Origin: Blastococcus sp. CT_GayMR20
Lineage (GTDB): Bacteria; Actinomycetota; Actinomycetes; Mycobacteriales; Geodermatophilaceae
NCBI RefSeq assembly: GCF_004570345.1
Contig: NZ_SPQM01000045.1
Coordinates: 1-34,118, forward strand
Length of the DNA stretch: 34,118 nucleotides
Reading direction: 5' to 3'
Within the stretch, counting starts at the first letter, position 1; the number at the start of each line of letters is the position of its first letter. The position numbers and the translations under genes were made by a program. This document shows positions 17,139 to 25,271 of this stretch, piece after piece. Below the pieces are notes generated by a model. It ran no database searches. It worked only from the letters and a program-made list of their open reading frames with translations, and was not told the DNA's origin.

Positions 17139-18833
17139 GTGACCGCCCAGCCCGACTCGCCCGACGCCCGCCCCGTGGACGCCGTCCCGTCGCTGGAGGG
17201 TGGTGAGGTCGTCGCCGTCCCGTCCGCCCGGGGTGTCGCCGGTGGCCTGGTCGCCGCGCTCGCCCGTCCCCGCCTCCTCGCCCACGAGACCGTGCGGTTG
17301 AGCCAGGACCTCGTCTCGATCGCCAAGGGCACGGACGACCACATCCCGGCGGACAAGGACAAGCGGTTCGCCGACCCGGCCTGGCGCGTCAACCCGGCCT
17401 ACCGCCGGATCGGCCAGACGTACTCGGCGTGGGGCTCCTCGCTGGGCCGCATGGTCGACCGGTACGAGGCCGAAGGTGCTGACTGGCGGGACGTCGAACG
17501 CGCCCGCTTCGCGCTCAACGCGCTGGTCAGCGGCATGGCCCCCACCAACACCCTGCTCGGCAACCCGGCCGCGGTGAAGAAGGCGTTCGACACCGGCGGC
17601 TTCAGCCTGCTGCGCGGCGCCCGTCAGATGGCCGGCGACCTGCTGCACAACCGCGGCATGCCGACCCAGACCGACAGCTCCGCGTACGAGGTCGGCCGCA
17701 ACCTCGGCGTCACCAAGGGGTCGGTCGTCTACCGCGACGACGTCATCGAGCTGATCCAGTACGCCCCGCGGACGGCGGAGGTGCGCGAGCGCCCGCTGGT
17801 CGTCGTCCCGCCGCCGATCGGCCGGTTCTACTTCCTCGACCTGCAGCCCGGACGCAGCTTCGTCGAGTACGCGGTCGACCAGGGGCTCACGGTCTTCATG
17901 ATCAGCTGGCGGAACCCGACGCGGAAGCAGGCGGACTGGAACCTCGACACCTACGCCGAGCGCGTCCGCCGGGCCATCGGGGTGGCACGGGAGATCACGG
18001 GGTCTCCCGACGTCAACACGCTCGGCTTCTGCGCCGGCGGCATCATCCAGACCACCCTGCTCAACCACCTGGCCGCGACCGGCGACACGAGCGTGCACAG
18101 CGCCGCGTACGCCGTCACGCTGCTCGACTTCGACGGCCGGGCGCCGATCGCTGCCTTCTCCGGACGGCGGATGATCGACACCGCCCGCCGGGTGTCGCGC
18201 ACGCGGGGCGTCATCTCCGCGAGGTCGATGGGCGCGACGTTCAGCTGGATGCGCCCCGACGACCTCGTCTTCAACTACCTGGTCAACCAGTGGCTCATGG
18301 GCGAGGCACCGCCTGCGTTCGACATCCTGGCCTGGAACGCCGACGGCACGAACCTGCCGGCGGCGCTGCACGAGCAGTTCCTGGAGATCTTCCGCGACAA
18401 CGCGCTCGTGCGGCCCGGCGAGATGACGGTGCTCGGCACGCCGGTGGACCTGGGCAGCATCGACGTCCCGACGTTCGTGACCGGCGCGCTGACCGACCAC
18501 CTGACCCCGTGGTCCGGGACCTACCGGACGACGCAGCTGCTGTCGGGGCCGAGCACCTTCGTGCTCAGCTCGAGCGGCCACATCCAGAGCCTGGTCAACC
18601 CGCCCGGCAACCCGAAGGCCGCGTACTGGACCGGCGGGGCGCCCGGCCCCGACCCGGCGGACTGGCGCGCGACGGCCGAGAAGAAGAGCGGCAGCTGGTG
18701 GGAGTCGTGGGCTCCGTGGACGATCGAGCGCTCCGGCGACCTGGTGCCCGCGCCGGCATCGCCGGGCAGCGACGTGCACACGGTGCTCGAGGCGTCGCCG
18801 GGCTCCTACGTGGTCGACCGCGTCCCGGTCTGA
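17139..18833 (+). CDS. phaC: class I polyhydroxyalkanoate synthase (PHA/PHB polymerase)
   Basis: A 564-residue alpha/beta-hydrolase polymerase that joins 3-hydroxyacyl-CoA units into polyester storage granules. The catalytic triad is visible: C298 in the lipase-like box GFCAGG, D453 in GALTDHLTPW and H481 in SSGHIQSLVNPPGN. WNADGTNLPAALHEQF and the long N-terminal helical region (about 1-200, including GNPAAVKKAFDTGG) are typical of class I PhaC, and length fits that class. The GTG at 17139 has GGAGG upstream (17130-17134). No phaA, phaB, phasin or depolymerase lies nearby, so precursor supply comes from elsewhere in the genome. The family call is firm; preferred chain length is not readable. 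Confidence 0.93.
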   Translation: MTAQPDSPDARPVDAVPSLEGGEVVAVPSARGVAGGLVAALARPRLLAHETVRLSQDLVSIAKGTDDHIPADKDKRFADPAWRVNPAYRRIGQTYSAWGSSLGRMVDRYEAEGADWRDVERARFALNALVSGMAPTNTLLGNPAAVKKAFDTGGFSLLRGARQMAGDLLHNRGMPTQTDSSAYEVGRNLGVTKGSVVYRDDVIELIQYAPRTAEVRERPLVVVPPPIGRFYFLDLQPGRSFVEYAVDQGLTVFMISWRNPTRKQADWNLDTYAERVRRAIGVAREITGSPDVNTLGFCAGGIIQTTLLNHLAATGDTSVHSAAYAVTLLDFDGRAPIAAFSGRRMIDTARRVSRTRGVISARSMGATFSWMRPDDLVFNYLVNQWLMGEAPPAFDILAWNADGTNLPAALHEQFLEIFRDNALVRPGEMTVLGTPVDLGSIDVPTFVTGALTDHLTPWSGTYRTTQLLSGPSTFVLSSSGHIQSLVNPPGNPKAAYWTGGAPGPDPADWRATAEKKSGSWWESWAPWTIERSGDLVPAPASPGSDVHTVLEASPGSYVVDRVPV

Positions 18834-18916
18834 GATCGGGCGCGGCGCAGGTCATTGACACCGCGTCGGCGCCGTGCCTGCCTGGAGGGGTCCGATTCCA
18901 CCACCGGAGGCCGGTC

Positions 18917-19096
18917 ATGCACGAGACGATCTCCCGGCTGCCCGACGCGCCCGACGCCCACGACCCCGCGGCGATGGCGGCCCTCGTCGATCCGGACTAC
19001 CGCAGACACTGGGCCCGGCTGTACCTGGGGCCGGTGGAGCAGGGCGGCACGGCGATCGACGAGGCCGTGCGCCACCTGTCCGGGACGAGCGGATGA
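18917..19096 (+). CDS. 59-residue hypothetical protein
   Basis: The ATG at 18917 has GGAGG six bases upstream, and its TGA overlaps the ATG of the following NmrA-like reading frame (ATGA), so the two were probably co-translated. The product (MHETISRLPDAPDAHDPAAM at the start, AVRHLSGTSG at the end) is hydrophilic, with an Asp/Ala-rich N-terminus and a helix containing YRRHWARLYLG. It could be a full small protein or the remains of a larger one, given that the next gene is broken. No family is recognised. Confidence 0.5.
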   Translation: MHETISRLPDAPDAHDPAAMAALVDPDYRRHWARLYLGPVEQGGTAIDEAVRHLSGTSG

Positions 19097-19699
19097 CTCC
19101 GCTGCTGCTCTGCGGCGGCACCGGCGACCTCGGGGGACGGATCGCCCGCCGGCTCGCGGAGCGCGGGGCCGCGTTCCGGGCGCTGGTCCGGCCGTCCAGT
19201 GACCCGAAGGCGCTGCGCACGCTCGGGGCGGAGATCGCCGTCGGCGACCTGACCGACCGCAGCAGCCTGGACGACGCGGTGCGCGGGACGACGACCGTGC
19301 TCACGACCGCGACCGCCATCGGCCGGCTGCTCGACGGGGCCAAGGACCTGTCCATCGACGGTGTCGACCGCGTCGGGAACATCGCACTGCTGAGGGCCGC
19401 CGAGGCGGCGGGTCGTCGTCTTCGGGGAGGGCCGGTCGCGGGCCAGCTACGTGGCGACGGACGACGTCGCCGAGGCGTGCGTGCGGCTGGCTCTGGCAGA
19501 CGCTCGAGCGCTGCGCACCCGTCAGCCCGCCGTCGCGTCGGCCATGGGCGCGGCCCTGACGATGGACCTCGAGGGTGCCGTCGTCGCTCCGGACGACCTC
19601 CGCGCGCTCGGCATCGAGCCACGGGCGACCACCGCCCGCATCGACGAGATCGTCCGCCCTGTCTCCGCGGCCACGCGTCAGCGATCGGCCGCGCCCTAG
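19093..19699 (+). pseudogene. decayed NmrA-like NAD(P)-binding gene
   Basis: The frame from 19093 begins as a normal NmrA/atypical short-chain dehydrogenase: MTPLLLCGGTGDLGGRIARR with the Rossmann loop G-G-T-G-D-L-G-G, then VRPSSDPKALRTLGAEIAVGDL and NIALLRAAEAAG near 19410. There it turns into Arg/Gly-rich nonsense, while the next frame over picks up with VVVFGEGRSRASYVATDDVAEACVRLALAD, the sequence normally seen well downstream. That frame runs to a TAG at 19697. Compared with the family, the middle of the protein is missing at the frame switch, and a second, in-frame gap seems to lie between LALAD and RQPAVASAMG. So the gene carries a frameshifting internal deletion and probably another deletion. 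It is not expected to make an active enzyme. Confidence 0.75.
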
Positions 19700-19722
19700 G
19701 CATCCCGGAGGTGCAGTCGACC

Positions 19723-20130
19723 ATGTCGGATCTGGACGAGCTGAGGGACCGGTACCACCGCTCGGTGGAGGCGCTGATCACCGGGGATCCCGAGCCGCAG
19801 AAGCCGCTGTGGTCGCGCCGGGACGACGTCACGCTCGCCAACCCCTACGGCCCTCCGGTCAAGGGCTGGGACCGTGTGTGCGAGGTGGCGGCCCGCGCAG
19901 CCTCGCGGTTGCGCGAGGGCGAAGGCCTGACCTTCGACCGCATCTCCGCGTACGAGGCGGGCGACCTCGCCTACGAGGTCGGCATCCAACGCTTCCGGGC
20001 GAAGCTCGACGGCGCCGACGACCTGTCCCCGGTCGCCCTGCGGGTCACGACGGTCTTCCGGCGCGAGGACGACGGCTGGAAGATCGTGCACCGCCATGCG
20101 GACACGCTGCCGGAGGCCCAGGCGACCTGA
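19723..20130 (+). CDS. SnoaL-like/NTF2-fold protein
   Basis: A 135-residue protein with the cone-shaped NTF2/SnoaL-like fold: an N-terminal helix (LDELRDRYHRSVEALITGD), the LWSRRDDVTLANPYGPPVKGWD block, a central helix and the C-terminal strands VALRVTTVFRREDDGWKIVHRHAD. That last block is the usual hallmark of the SnoaL/DUF4440-type superfamily, which covers polyketide cyclases, steroid isomerases and stress proteins. The ATG at 19723 has CGGAGG about 11 bases upstream, rather far. It lies in the same frame as the start of the broken NmrA gene, so a long read-through fusion is theoretically possible. Function unknown. Confidence 0.82.
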   Translation: MSDLDELRDRYHRSVEALITGDPEPQKPLWSRRDDVTLANPYGPPVKGWDRVCEVAARAASRLREGEGLTFDRISAYEAGDLAYEVGIQRFRAKLDGADDLSPVALRVTTVFRREDDGWKIVHRHADTLPEAQAT

Positions 20131-20134
20131 ACGG

Positions 20135-22327
20135 TCAGGTGCGGGCGACGGCGACCAGCGTCACGTCGTCCGAACCCGGCGGGTTCAGCCGGGTCAGGAC
20201 GTCGTCCAGCAGCTCCTGCGGACCGGCCGGCCCGGTGCCGACGACCTCACGCAGCGACTCCAGGCTGGCGGCGAGGTCCACCCGGCGGCGCTCGATCAGC
20301 CCGTCGCTGAAGAGCAGCAGCCGGTCGTCGCCGTCGAGCTGGACCCGCGTCTCGCGGTAGGCGGCATCGGGCAGCACCCCCAGGGCCGGGCCACGGCCGT
20401 CCATCACGAACGCCGCCGTTCCCGACGAGGCGTGCAGGACGGGCAGGTGGCCGGCGCTGGCGACGACGACCTCGCCCGTCGCGGGGTCGAGCTGGGCGAC
20501 GACGGCGGTCGCCATCTCGCCGGGGAGCAGCGCCGCGATGACCTCGTTGAGGCCCTCGAGGGCGGCGGCCGGACCGGAGGCGCGCAGGAGGTGGGCGCGC
20601 AGGGCGTGCCGGAGCTGGGCGGTGATGGCCGCGGCGGCGAGGCCGTGCCCGGCGACGTCCCCGAGCACGATCGACACCCGCCCCCCGGGCAGCGGCACGA
20701 GGTCGTACCAGTCGCCGCCGACGACGTCGTCCTCACCGGGGACGTAGCGGGCGGCGAGCGCGACGGCGGGGATGTCGGGCAGTTCCTCGAGCAGCAGGGT
20801 GCGCTGCAGCGCGGCGACCAGCCGGCTGTCGTCCTCCGCCCTGCTCAGCGCCGCCCCGGCGAGGTCGGCGGCCAGCGCGCGGGCGGCGGCGATCTCGTGC
20901 TCCCGCCAGGGTCGCGAGGTCTGCCGCACCGTCTCGCTCCAGCTGTCGAACGACTGCCGTGGGCTGAGCCGCGGGCCGGCGGAGGTCTCGGCGATCTTGG
21001 ACGTGTGCGGGTTCCCGGCCCAGGTCACCTCGCGCAGCGCCTCCGGGCGGAACCAGGCGAGGAAGTCCTCGCGCCCGCCGGCGACCTCGACGGCGAGCAC
21101 GCCGCTGGCGGTGTCGGCGAGGTCGGCGGCCTCGGGGACGACACGGGAGGCGGCGTCGGTGACCGGTGTGCCGGCGGCGAGCAGGGCGCGCACCAGCGGC
21201 AGGACCCGCTCGGCGGGCGGCGTCTCCCCCAGCAGCCGCAGCTGGCCGTTGATCCGCATCGCGACGCCCGCGGCCGGGAGCAGGTCGAGGGCGGTGACGT
21301 CGCCGTCGGAGAGCGTGTCGGCCAGTCCGCGCGGGCTCCGGCCGACGGCGGCGGCGAGCTGCGCCTGGCGGTGCGCGACCTCGACCACGCCGCTCTGCTC
21401 CCCCGCTGCCACCGTGGTGTGCAGGAGCAGGGACGCCGTCCGGCCGAGGAACTCCGCGGCGGTGCGGTCGGTGTAGGACGGCCGGTGCGGGCCGGCGTAG
21501 TGGTGGCAGGCGATGAGGCCCCAGAGCTTCCCGCGGTCGATCAGCGAGATCGACATGGAGGCGATGACGCCCATGTTGGCGAGGTACTCCAGGTGCACCG
21601 GCGAGACGCTGCGCAGCATCGCGCCGGACAGGTCGAGCGGGCGGCCGGTGAGGGGGTGCATCGGCGGTTCGAGCGGCACCGGCCGGTAGGTGGCGTCGGG
21701 GATCAGGCGCAGCCAGTTGGTGGCGTAGAGCGCGCGGGCCTGGGCGGGGATGTCGCTCGCCGGGTAGCGGAGGCCGAAGAAGGGCTCGAGGTCGGCGCGG
21801 CGGTCCTCGGCGACGACCTCGCCGTTCCAGTCGGCGTCGAAGCGGTAGACCATCACGCGGTCGAAGCCGGTGAGGCTGCGGACGTCGCGGGCGAGGACCG
21901 CGGTGAGCTCGTCGAGGGTCGCGGCCGCCGAGAGGCGCTGCAGCACCATCGGCAGCCGGCGGTGCCACGCGGCCCCGGCCTGCTCGGCGCCCTGCACCGG
22001 CTCGAGCTCGGCGATCAGGAGCCCGTCGGCCCGGTGGAGGACGACGTCGACGTCCCGGCCTGCGATCCGGACCCGGAGCGGGTTGACCTCGGCCAGGTCG
22101 CCGGCCAGCCCGTCCCGGACGTCGGTTCCCAGGACGTCGTCCAGGGACCGGCCGGTGACGTCGCCACCGAACAGCTCGGCCGCGTTCGCCGAGGTGAGGA
22201 CGACGGTCAGGTCCGGCTCGGTGGCCGCGAGCAGCACGCCGTGCGGCTGGATCGCGCCCGGGACGGCGATCGGCTCGTCCGCGCAGCGCAGCAGCGCCTC
22301 GTCGGTTCCGGCCGGGGATGCGGTCAC
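20135..22327 (-). CDS. bacteriophytochrome fused to a PP2C/SpoIIE (RsbU-type) phosphatase
   Basis: A 730-residue red/far-red light sensor with a phosphatase output. PAS (about 12-110): the biliverdin-binding C15 precedes PIAVPGAIQPHG (19-30). GAF (about 125-300): PASDIPAQ with D192, and ACHH with H275/H276, surround the bilin. PHY (about 315-500): the tongue motifs WFRPE (425-429), VTWAGNP and LSPRQSFDSW are intact. PP2C (about 515-730): metal-site aspartates in GGDWYD (D539, D542) and GDVAGHG (D557), with SAGHLPVL, LLFSDGLIERR and GSDDVTL later. Canonical bacteriophytochromes end in a histidine kinase; this one should instead dephosphorylate a STAS protein, and a STAS gene ends 10 bases upstream. 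The GTG at 22327 lacks a good ribosome site, consistent with coupling. No haem oxygenase gene for biliverdin lies in the window. Domain calls are firm; the substrate is inferred. Confidence 0.95.
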   Translation of the reverse strand: MTASPAGTDEALLRCADEPIAVPGAIQPHGVLLAATEPDLTVVLTSANAAELFGGDVTGRSLDDVLGTDVRDGLAGDLAEVNPLRVRIAGRDVDVVLHRADGLLIAELEPVQGAEQAGAAWHRRLPMVLQRLSAAATLDELTAVLARDVRSLTGFDRVMVYRFDADWNGEVVAEDRRADLEPFFGLRYPASDIPAQARALYATNWLRLIPDATYRPVPLEPPMHPLTGRPLDLSGAMLRSVSPVHLEYLANMGVIASMSISLIDRGKLWGLIACHHYAGPHRPSYTDRTAAEFLGRTASLLLHTTVAAGEQSGVVEVAHRQAQLAAAVGRSPRGLADTLSDGDVTALDLLPAAGVAMRINGQLRLLGETPPAERVLPLVRALLAAGTPVTDAASRVVPEAADLADTASGVLAVEVAGGREDFLAWFRPEALREVTWAGNPHTSKIAETSAGPRLSPRQSFDSWSETVRQTSRPWREHEIAAARALAADLAGAALSRAEDDSRLVAALQRTLLLEELPDIPAVALAARYVPGEDDVVGGDWYDLVPLPGGRVSIVLGDVAGHGLAAAAITAQLRHALRAHLLRASGPAAALEGLNEVIAALLPGEMATAVVAQLDPATGEVVVASAGHLPVLHASSGTAAFVMDGRGPALGVLPDAAYRETRVQLDGDDRLLLFSDGLIERRRVDLAASLESLREVVGTGPAGPQELLDDVLTRLNPPGSDDVTLVAVART

Positions 22328-22337
22328 CGGCCCGACG

Positions 22338-22703
22338 CTACGGGCGGCCGTCGTGCCGGGTCAGACCGGGCGAGAGCTCGGCGGCGGAGTCGACGATCGG
22401 CACAAGGGCGGCGAGGTCGAGCAGGTCGATGGTCAGCCGGACGGCGCTGTTCTTCCGCGGGCAGATCACGTGCAGCTCGACGCCGGCTTCCTTGGCTCCC
22501 CGGGCAGCGAGCACCAGCTGCCGGGCGCCGGAGGAGTCCAGGAAGATCGTCGGGCTCAGGTCGATGACGAGGGCAGTCGGGCCGGCGGCGAGTTCCTGAT
22601 CCACGGCGGCGGCGAGCCTGGGAGCCGTGGCGAGGTCGAGCTCACCCCGTACGGTGAGTGCCGGACGGCCGGCTATGGACGTTCGCTCCACGTCGAACAG
22701 CAC
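22338..22703 (-). CDS. STAS-domain anti-sigma factor antagonist
   Basis: A 121-residue single STAS domain (SpoIIAA/RsbV type). The phosphorylatable serine lies in FLDSSGARQL (S57/S58), matching the D-S-S-G motif that an RsbW-type kinase phosphorylates. The start is GTG at 22703 with GGGAG eight bases upstream. Dephosphorylated, such a protein binds the anti-sigma factor and frees a sigma factor. It is followed after 10 bases by the phytochrome-phosphatase gene, which is the obvious candidate to dephosphorylate it, and starts 74 bases from a divergent RsbW-like gene. The C-terminal stretch ends with LTRHDGRP. Regulation by the usual sigma-B/F-type promoter could not be confirmed in the short gap. 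Confidence 0.92.
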   Translation of the reverse strand: MLFDVERTSIAGRPALTVRGELDLATAPRLAAAVDQELAAGPTALVIDLSPTIFLDSSGARQLVLAARGAKEAGVELHVICPRKNSAVRLTIDLLDLAALVPIVDSAAELSPGLTRHDGRP

Positions 22704-22777
22704 GAATCGGCTCCCTCGTCGACGGCGAATCGCTGGTACGAGGGTAATGGCACCGGTTCCCCGATGATTGAGGTGCC

Positions 22778-23209
22778 GTGAACATCGCCTTCACCGTCCG
22801 CCTTCCGGTGGACGCGCAGAGCGTGCCGCTGGTGCGTGGGCTGCTCCGCCAGGCGCTGGAGCACCTCGAGGTGACCCGCATCCGGATCGACGAGATCGTG
22901 CTCGCGCTGACCGAGGCGTGCGCGAACGTCGTGCAGCATGCCGGGGAGCACGAGGAGTACCAGGTGGACGTCGACATCGACGACCAGCTGTGCCGGATCA
23001 GCGTGCTGGACCAGGGCCACGGGTTCGACTTCGAGCAGGTGGCCGCCGAGCCCCCGCGGAACCCGCTGGACGGCGGTCGCGGGCTGCTCCTCATGCGGGC
23101 GCTGGTCGACCGGCTCGACTTCCGCGCCGACGAGGACGGCGGGCACCGCGTGATCCTCGAGAAGCGCCTGGTCGACGAGCCGAAACTGCGTCTCCTCAGC
23201 CCCGGCTGA
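22778..23209 (+). CDS. anti-sigma factor-type ATP-binding protein (RsbW-like serine kinase)
   Basis: A 143-residue GHKL ATPase of the HATPase_c_2 group. The N box is EACANVVQHA (N50), the G1 box DQGHGFD (78-84) and the G2 box DGGRGLLLMR (98-107). Proteins of this size and type phosphorylate a STAS antagonist on Ser and hold a sigma factor inactive. The GTG at 22778 has GAGGTG five bases upstream. It is divergent from the STAS and phytochrome-phosphatase genes, completing a sensor-phosphatase, antagonist and kinase set. No sigma factor gene lies in the window, so the output could be a distant sigma factor or another partner. Confidence 0.92.
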   Translation: MNIAFTVRLPVDAQSVPLVRGLLRQALEHLEVTRIRIDEIVLALTEACANVVQHAGEHEEYQVDVDIDDQLCRISVLDQGHGFDFEQVAAEPPRNPLDGGRGLLLMRALVDRLDFRADEDGGHRVILEKRLVDEPKLRLLSPG

Positions 23210-23263
23210 CCCCGTCGGCCTTCCGCCCTGCAAGGCATGCCGCGTCGCCGGCTTCCTGTCCGG

Positions 23264-23902
23264 CTAGAGCTGGAACTCGTAACCCAACTCTTGACCAACG
23301 GCGAAGCCGCCGCTCGGAAGGAATATCAAGATCCCGTCGGTGTCAGGAACATCCAAGACGATCGACCCGACGAACTGCTGACCCGGGCCGAGCCCACCTG
23401 AAGGGAATTGCTGCTCCTGAGGCAGGCAGCTGAATGCCGGGAAGGTACCCATGTCGGTGTTGCCGAACGTCACGCCGTCAGCCTTGATGTAGCGGAAGTT
23501 GGTCGAGCTGATGCTCGCCTGAACGGTCACGCTCGGGTCTGCGGGTCCGGTTGCAGCCCGAATGTCCACCCGGATGAAGTGGCCGTTCTGCGGCACGCTC
23601 TCCTGAAACTCGTTGTCGGTGGGACAGGGCAGCGGAATGACGTCGATCCTGTCGACCGTGAACGTGCCCAGGGTGTCGCCACCTGGGGCGGTTAACGGCA
23701 GTGCCTGCCCCAGAGACACCTCGGCGTTGCCGCGCTCGTTGATCTCGGGGTCTCCCTGTTGAGGCTGATCGGATGCCTCGGACGGGCTCGCCGTCTCCAC
23801 GGACGGGAGTGTCGCGGCGGGCGGCGATTGCGCTTCGGGAGGGCTACTACACCCTCCGAGCGCCACGCCGGCTGCGATGAGGAGACTTGCCTTGTGCGCC
23901 AT
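23264..23902 (-). CDS. hypothetical lipoprotein (DUF4352-like)
   Basis: A 212-residue lipoprotein starting at the ATG at 23902. The signal (MAHKASLLIAAGVALGGCSS) ends in the lipobox LGGC with C18 as the lipidated residue. A Pro/Ser/Glu-rich linker of about 45 residues leads to a beta-rich domain with strands such as DTLGTFTVDRIDVI, GHFIRVDIRA, GQQFVGSIVLDV and ILIFLPSGGFAVG. This pattern, a hydrophobic strand pair after a linker ending near VSLGQALPL, resembles DUF4352/telomeric-repeat-like immunoglobulin folds of Gram-positive lipoproteins. Two cysteines (LPCPTD, FSCLPQ) may form a disulfide. Codon use is less GC-extreme than the surroundings. The role is unknown. Confidence 0.75.
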   Translation of the reverse strand: MAHKASLLIAAGVALGGCSSPPEAQSPPAATLPSVETASPSEASDQPQQGDPEINERGNAEVSLGQALPLTAPGGDTLGTFTVDRIDVIPLPCPTDNEFQESVPQNGHFIRVDIRAATGPADPSVTVQASISSTNFRYIKADGVTFGNTDMGTFPAFSCLPQEQQFPSGGLGPGQQFVGSIVLDVPDTDGILIFLPSGGFAVGQELGYEFQL

Positions 23903-24066
23903 GATTCACCGCCGTCCTGTCACCCCAGCAGCGCCCGATTGTGTCTCGGAAAGGCCCCCCTGACTACCAGGCGCGGCACATCGGTGGGGTGCGCTTTACC
24001 GAAGAAGTTCCTGCGGGCACTCGTTGAAGGCCGGCAGCCATACACGAGGAGGCGGGAGCGTTCAGG

Positions 24067-25014
24067 TCATGCGAGGACGCGCAGAGGGGCGCCTGCGAGG
24101 TAGGCGGCCACGTCCTCGACGGCCTCGCGGTAGAAGGTCTCGTAGGTGTTGCGGGTGACGTAGCCCAGGTGCGGCGTAAGCACGGTGCGCGGCGCTGACC
24201 GCAGCGGGTGGTCCAGGGGCAGCGGCTCCTGGTCATAGACGTCGAGCCCGGCGCCACGGATCGTGCCCTGGTGCAGCGCGTCGAGGAGCGCCTGCTGCTC
24301 GACGATCGGGCCGCGGGACGTGTTGATCAGGATCGCCGTGTGCTTCATCAGCGCGATGTCGTCCGCGCCGATCAGCCCCCGAGTGCGCTTGGACAGCAGC
24401 AGGTGGACGGTCACCACGTCGGACGTCGCGAACAGCTCGTCCCGCTCGACCCGCCGGACCCCCACCTCGGCGGCGCGCTCGTCGGTGAGGTTCTGGCTCC
24501 ACGCGACGACGTCCATGCCGAAGGCCAGCCCGATGGGGGCGATCTGGCTGCCGAGCCGGCCGAGGCCGACGACGCCGAGTCGGGCGCCCGCGAGATCCAT
24601 CCCGACGGTCTGCTGCCAGCCGCCGGCGCGGACGGAGGCGTCCTCCTGCGGGATGTGCCGGGCGACGGCGAGGATCAGCCCCCACGTGAGCTCGGCGGTG
24701 CTGATGGAGCTGACGGCGGTGCCGCAGACCGGGATGCCGAGGGCTGTCGCCGCGTCGAGGTCGATGGACTTGTTGCGCATGCCCGTGGTGACGAGCAGCC
24801 GCAGGTTCGGCAGTCGCTCGAGCAGCGAACGCCGGAACTCCGTGCGCTCGCGCATGGCGATCACGACGTCGAAGGGCTGGAGCCGCTCGGCCACGGCGTC
24901 CTCGTCGACCAGGTGGTCGTGGAACTCGACCACCTCGGCGTCCGGGACCTGCGACCAGTCGCAGAAGTCTTTGGCGACGGACTGGTAGTCGTCGAGGACG
25001 GCGATGCGCGGCAT
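24067..25014 (-). CDS. D-2-hydroxyacid dehydrogenase family protein
   Basis: A 315-residue NAD-dependent D-2-hydroxyacid dehydrogenase, interconverting 2-oxo- and D-2-hydroxyacids. The Rossmann loop is G-L-G-R-L-G-S (150-156), and the catalytic residues are R234 (INTSRGPI), E263 (YDQEPLP) and H282 (TPHLGYV). The N-terminal MPRIAVLDDYQ is typical of a broad-specificity subgroup close to phosphoglycerate dehydrogenase, but there is no C-terminal ACT domain, so it is not a serine-biosynthesis SerA. The ATG at 25014 has only a weak GGGCAG upstream. It appears to be transcribed alone. Confidence 0.9.
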   Translation of the reverse strand: MPRIAVLDDYQSVAKDFCDWSQVPDAEVVEFHDHLVDEDAVAERLQPFDVVIAMRERTEFRRSLLERLPNLRLLVTTGMRNKSIDLDAATALGIPVCGTAVSSISTAELTWGLILAVARHIPQEDASVRAGGWQQTVGMDLAGARLGVVGLGRLGSQIAPIGLAFGMDVVAWSQNLTDERAAEVGVRRVERDELFATSDVVTVHLLLSKRTRGLIGADDIALMKHTAILINTSRGPIVEQQALLDALHQGTIRGAGLDVYDQEPLPLDHPLRSAPRTVLTPHLGYVTRNTYETFYREAVEDVAAYLAGAPLRVLA

Positions 25015-25033
25015 CTGCCCGGTCTACTACAGG

Positions 25034-25225
25034 TCAGCCGCTCGCGTTGGCCGGCCGGGCGGCGACGAGCTCGCCGAGCCCCTGACCCCAGCGGCGCGCC
25101 CGGTCCTCCGCGCCGTCCATCAGCGGGCCCGTGGCGTCGACGACGACGAAGTGCTCGGCGGTAGCGGCAAGGGTGACGCCCAGCCCGCCGAGCAGCTTCT
25201 CCTCGGTCTTCGCGGCGTGGTCCAC
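25034..25225 (-). CDS. 63-residue hypothetical ORF
   Basis: A short frame starting at GTG 25225 and lying between the response-regulator gene and the dehydrogenase, all leftward. It reads MDHAAKTEEKLLGGLGVTLA, then EHFVVVDATGPLMDG and an Ala/Gly/Leu-rich end. It has a plausible mix of amino acids and no Arg-rich noise, and the frame continues open upstream without a start codon, overlapping the end of the response regulator. There is no strong ribosome site. It could be a small gene or the remnant of a longer one. Confidence 0.35.
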   Translation of the reverse strand: MDHAAKTEEKLLGGLGVTLAATAEHFVVVDATGPLMDGAEDRARRWGQGLGELVAARPANASG

Positions 25226-25271
25226 CTTGGTGAGGAGCTTCGGGCGGCCCGAACCGTAGGGCGTCGGAGGC

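Noticed and set aside
20096..22567. An 823-residue plus-strand open frame opposite the phytochrome gene
   Set aside because: It has no recognisable domains and is dominated by Gly/Arg/Val/Asp; the phytochrome motifs are on the other strand.
22742..22747. GGGTAA in the STAS/kinase divergent gap, resembling a sigma-B/F -10 element
   Set aside because: No matching GTTT-like -35 lies at the right distance on the same strand, so the match is probably chance.
23903..24066. Possible RNA gene or gene remnant in the gap between the lipoprotein and dehydrogenase genes
   Set aside because: No cloverleaf, conserved stem or protein-like frame could be found; it seems to be plain intergenic DNA.
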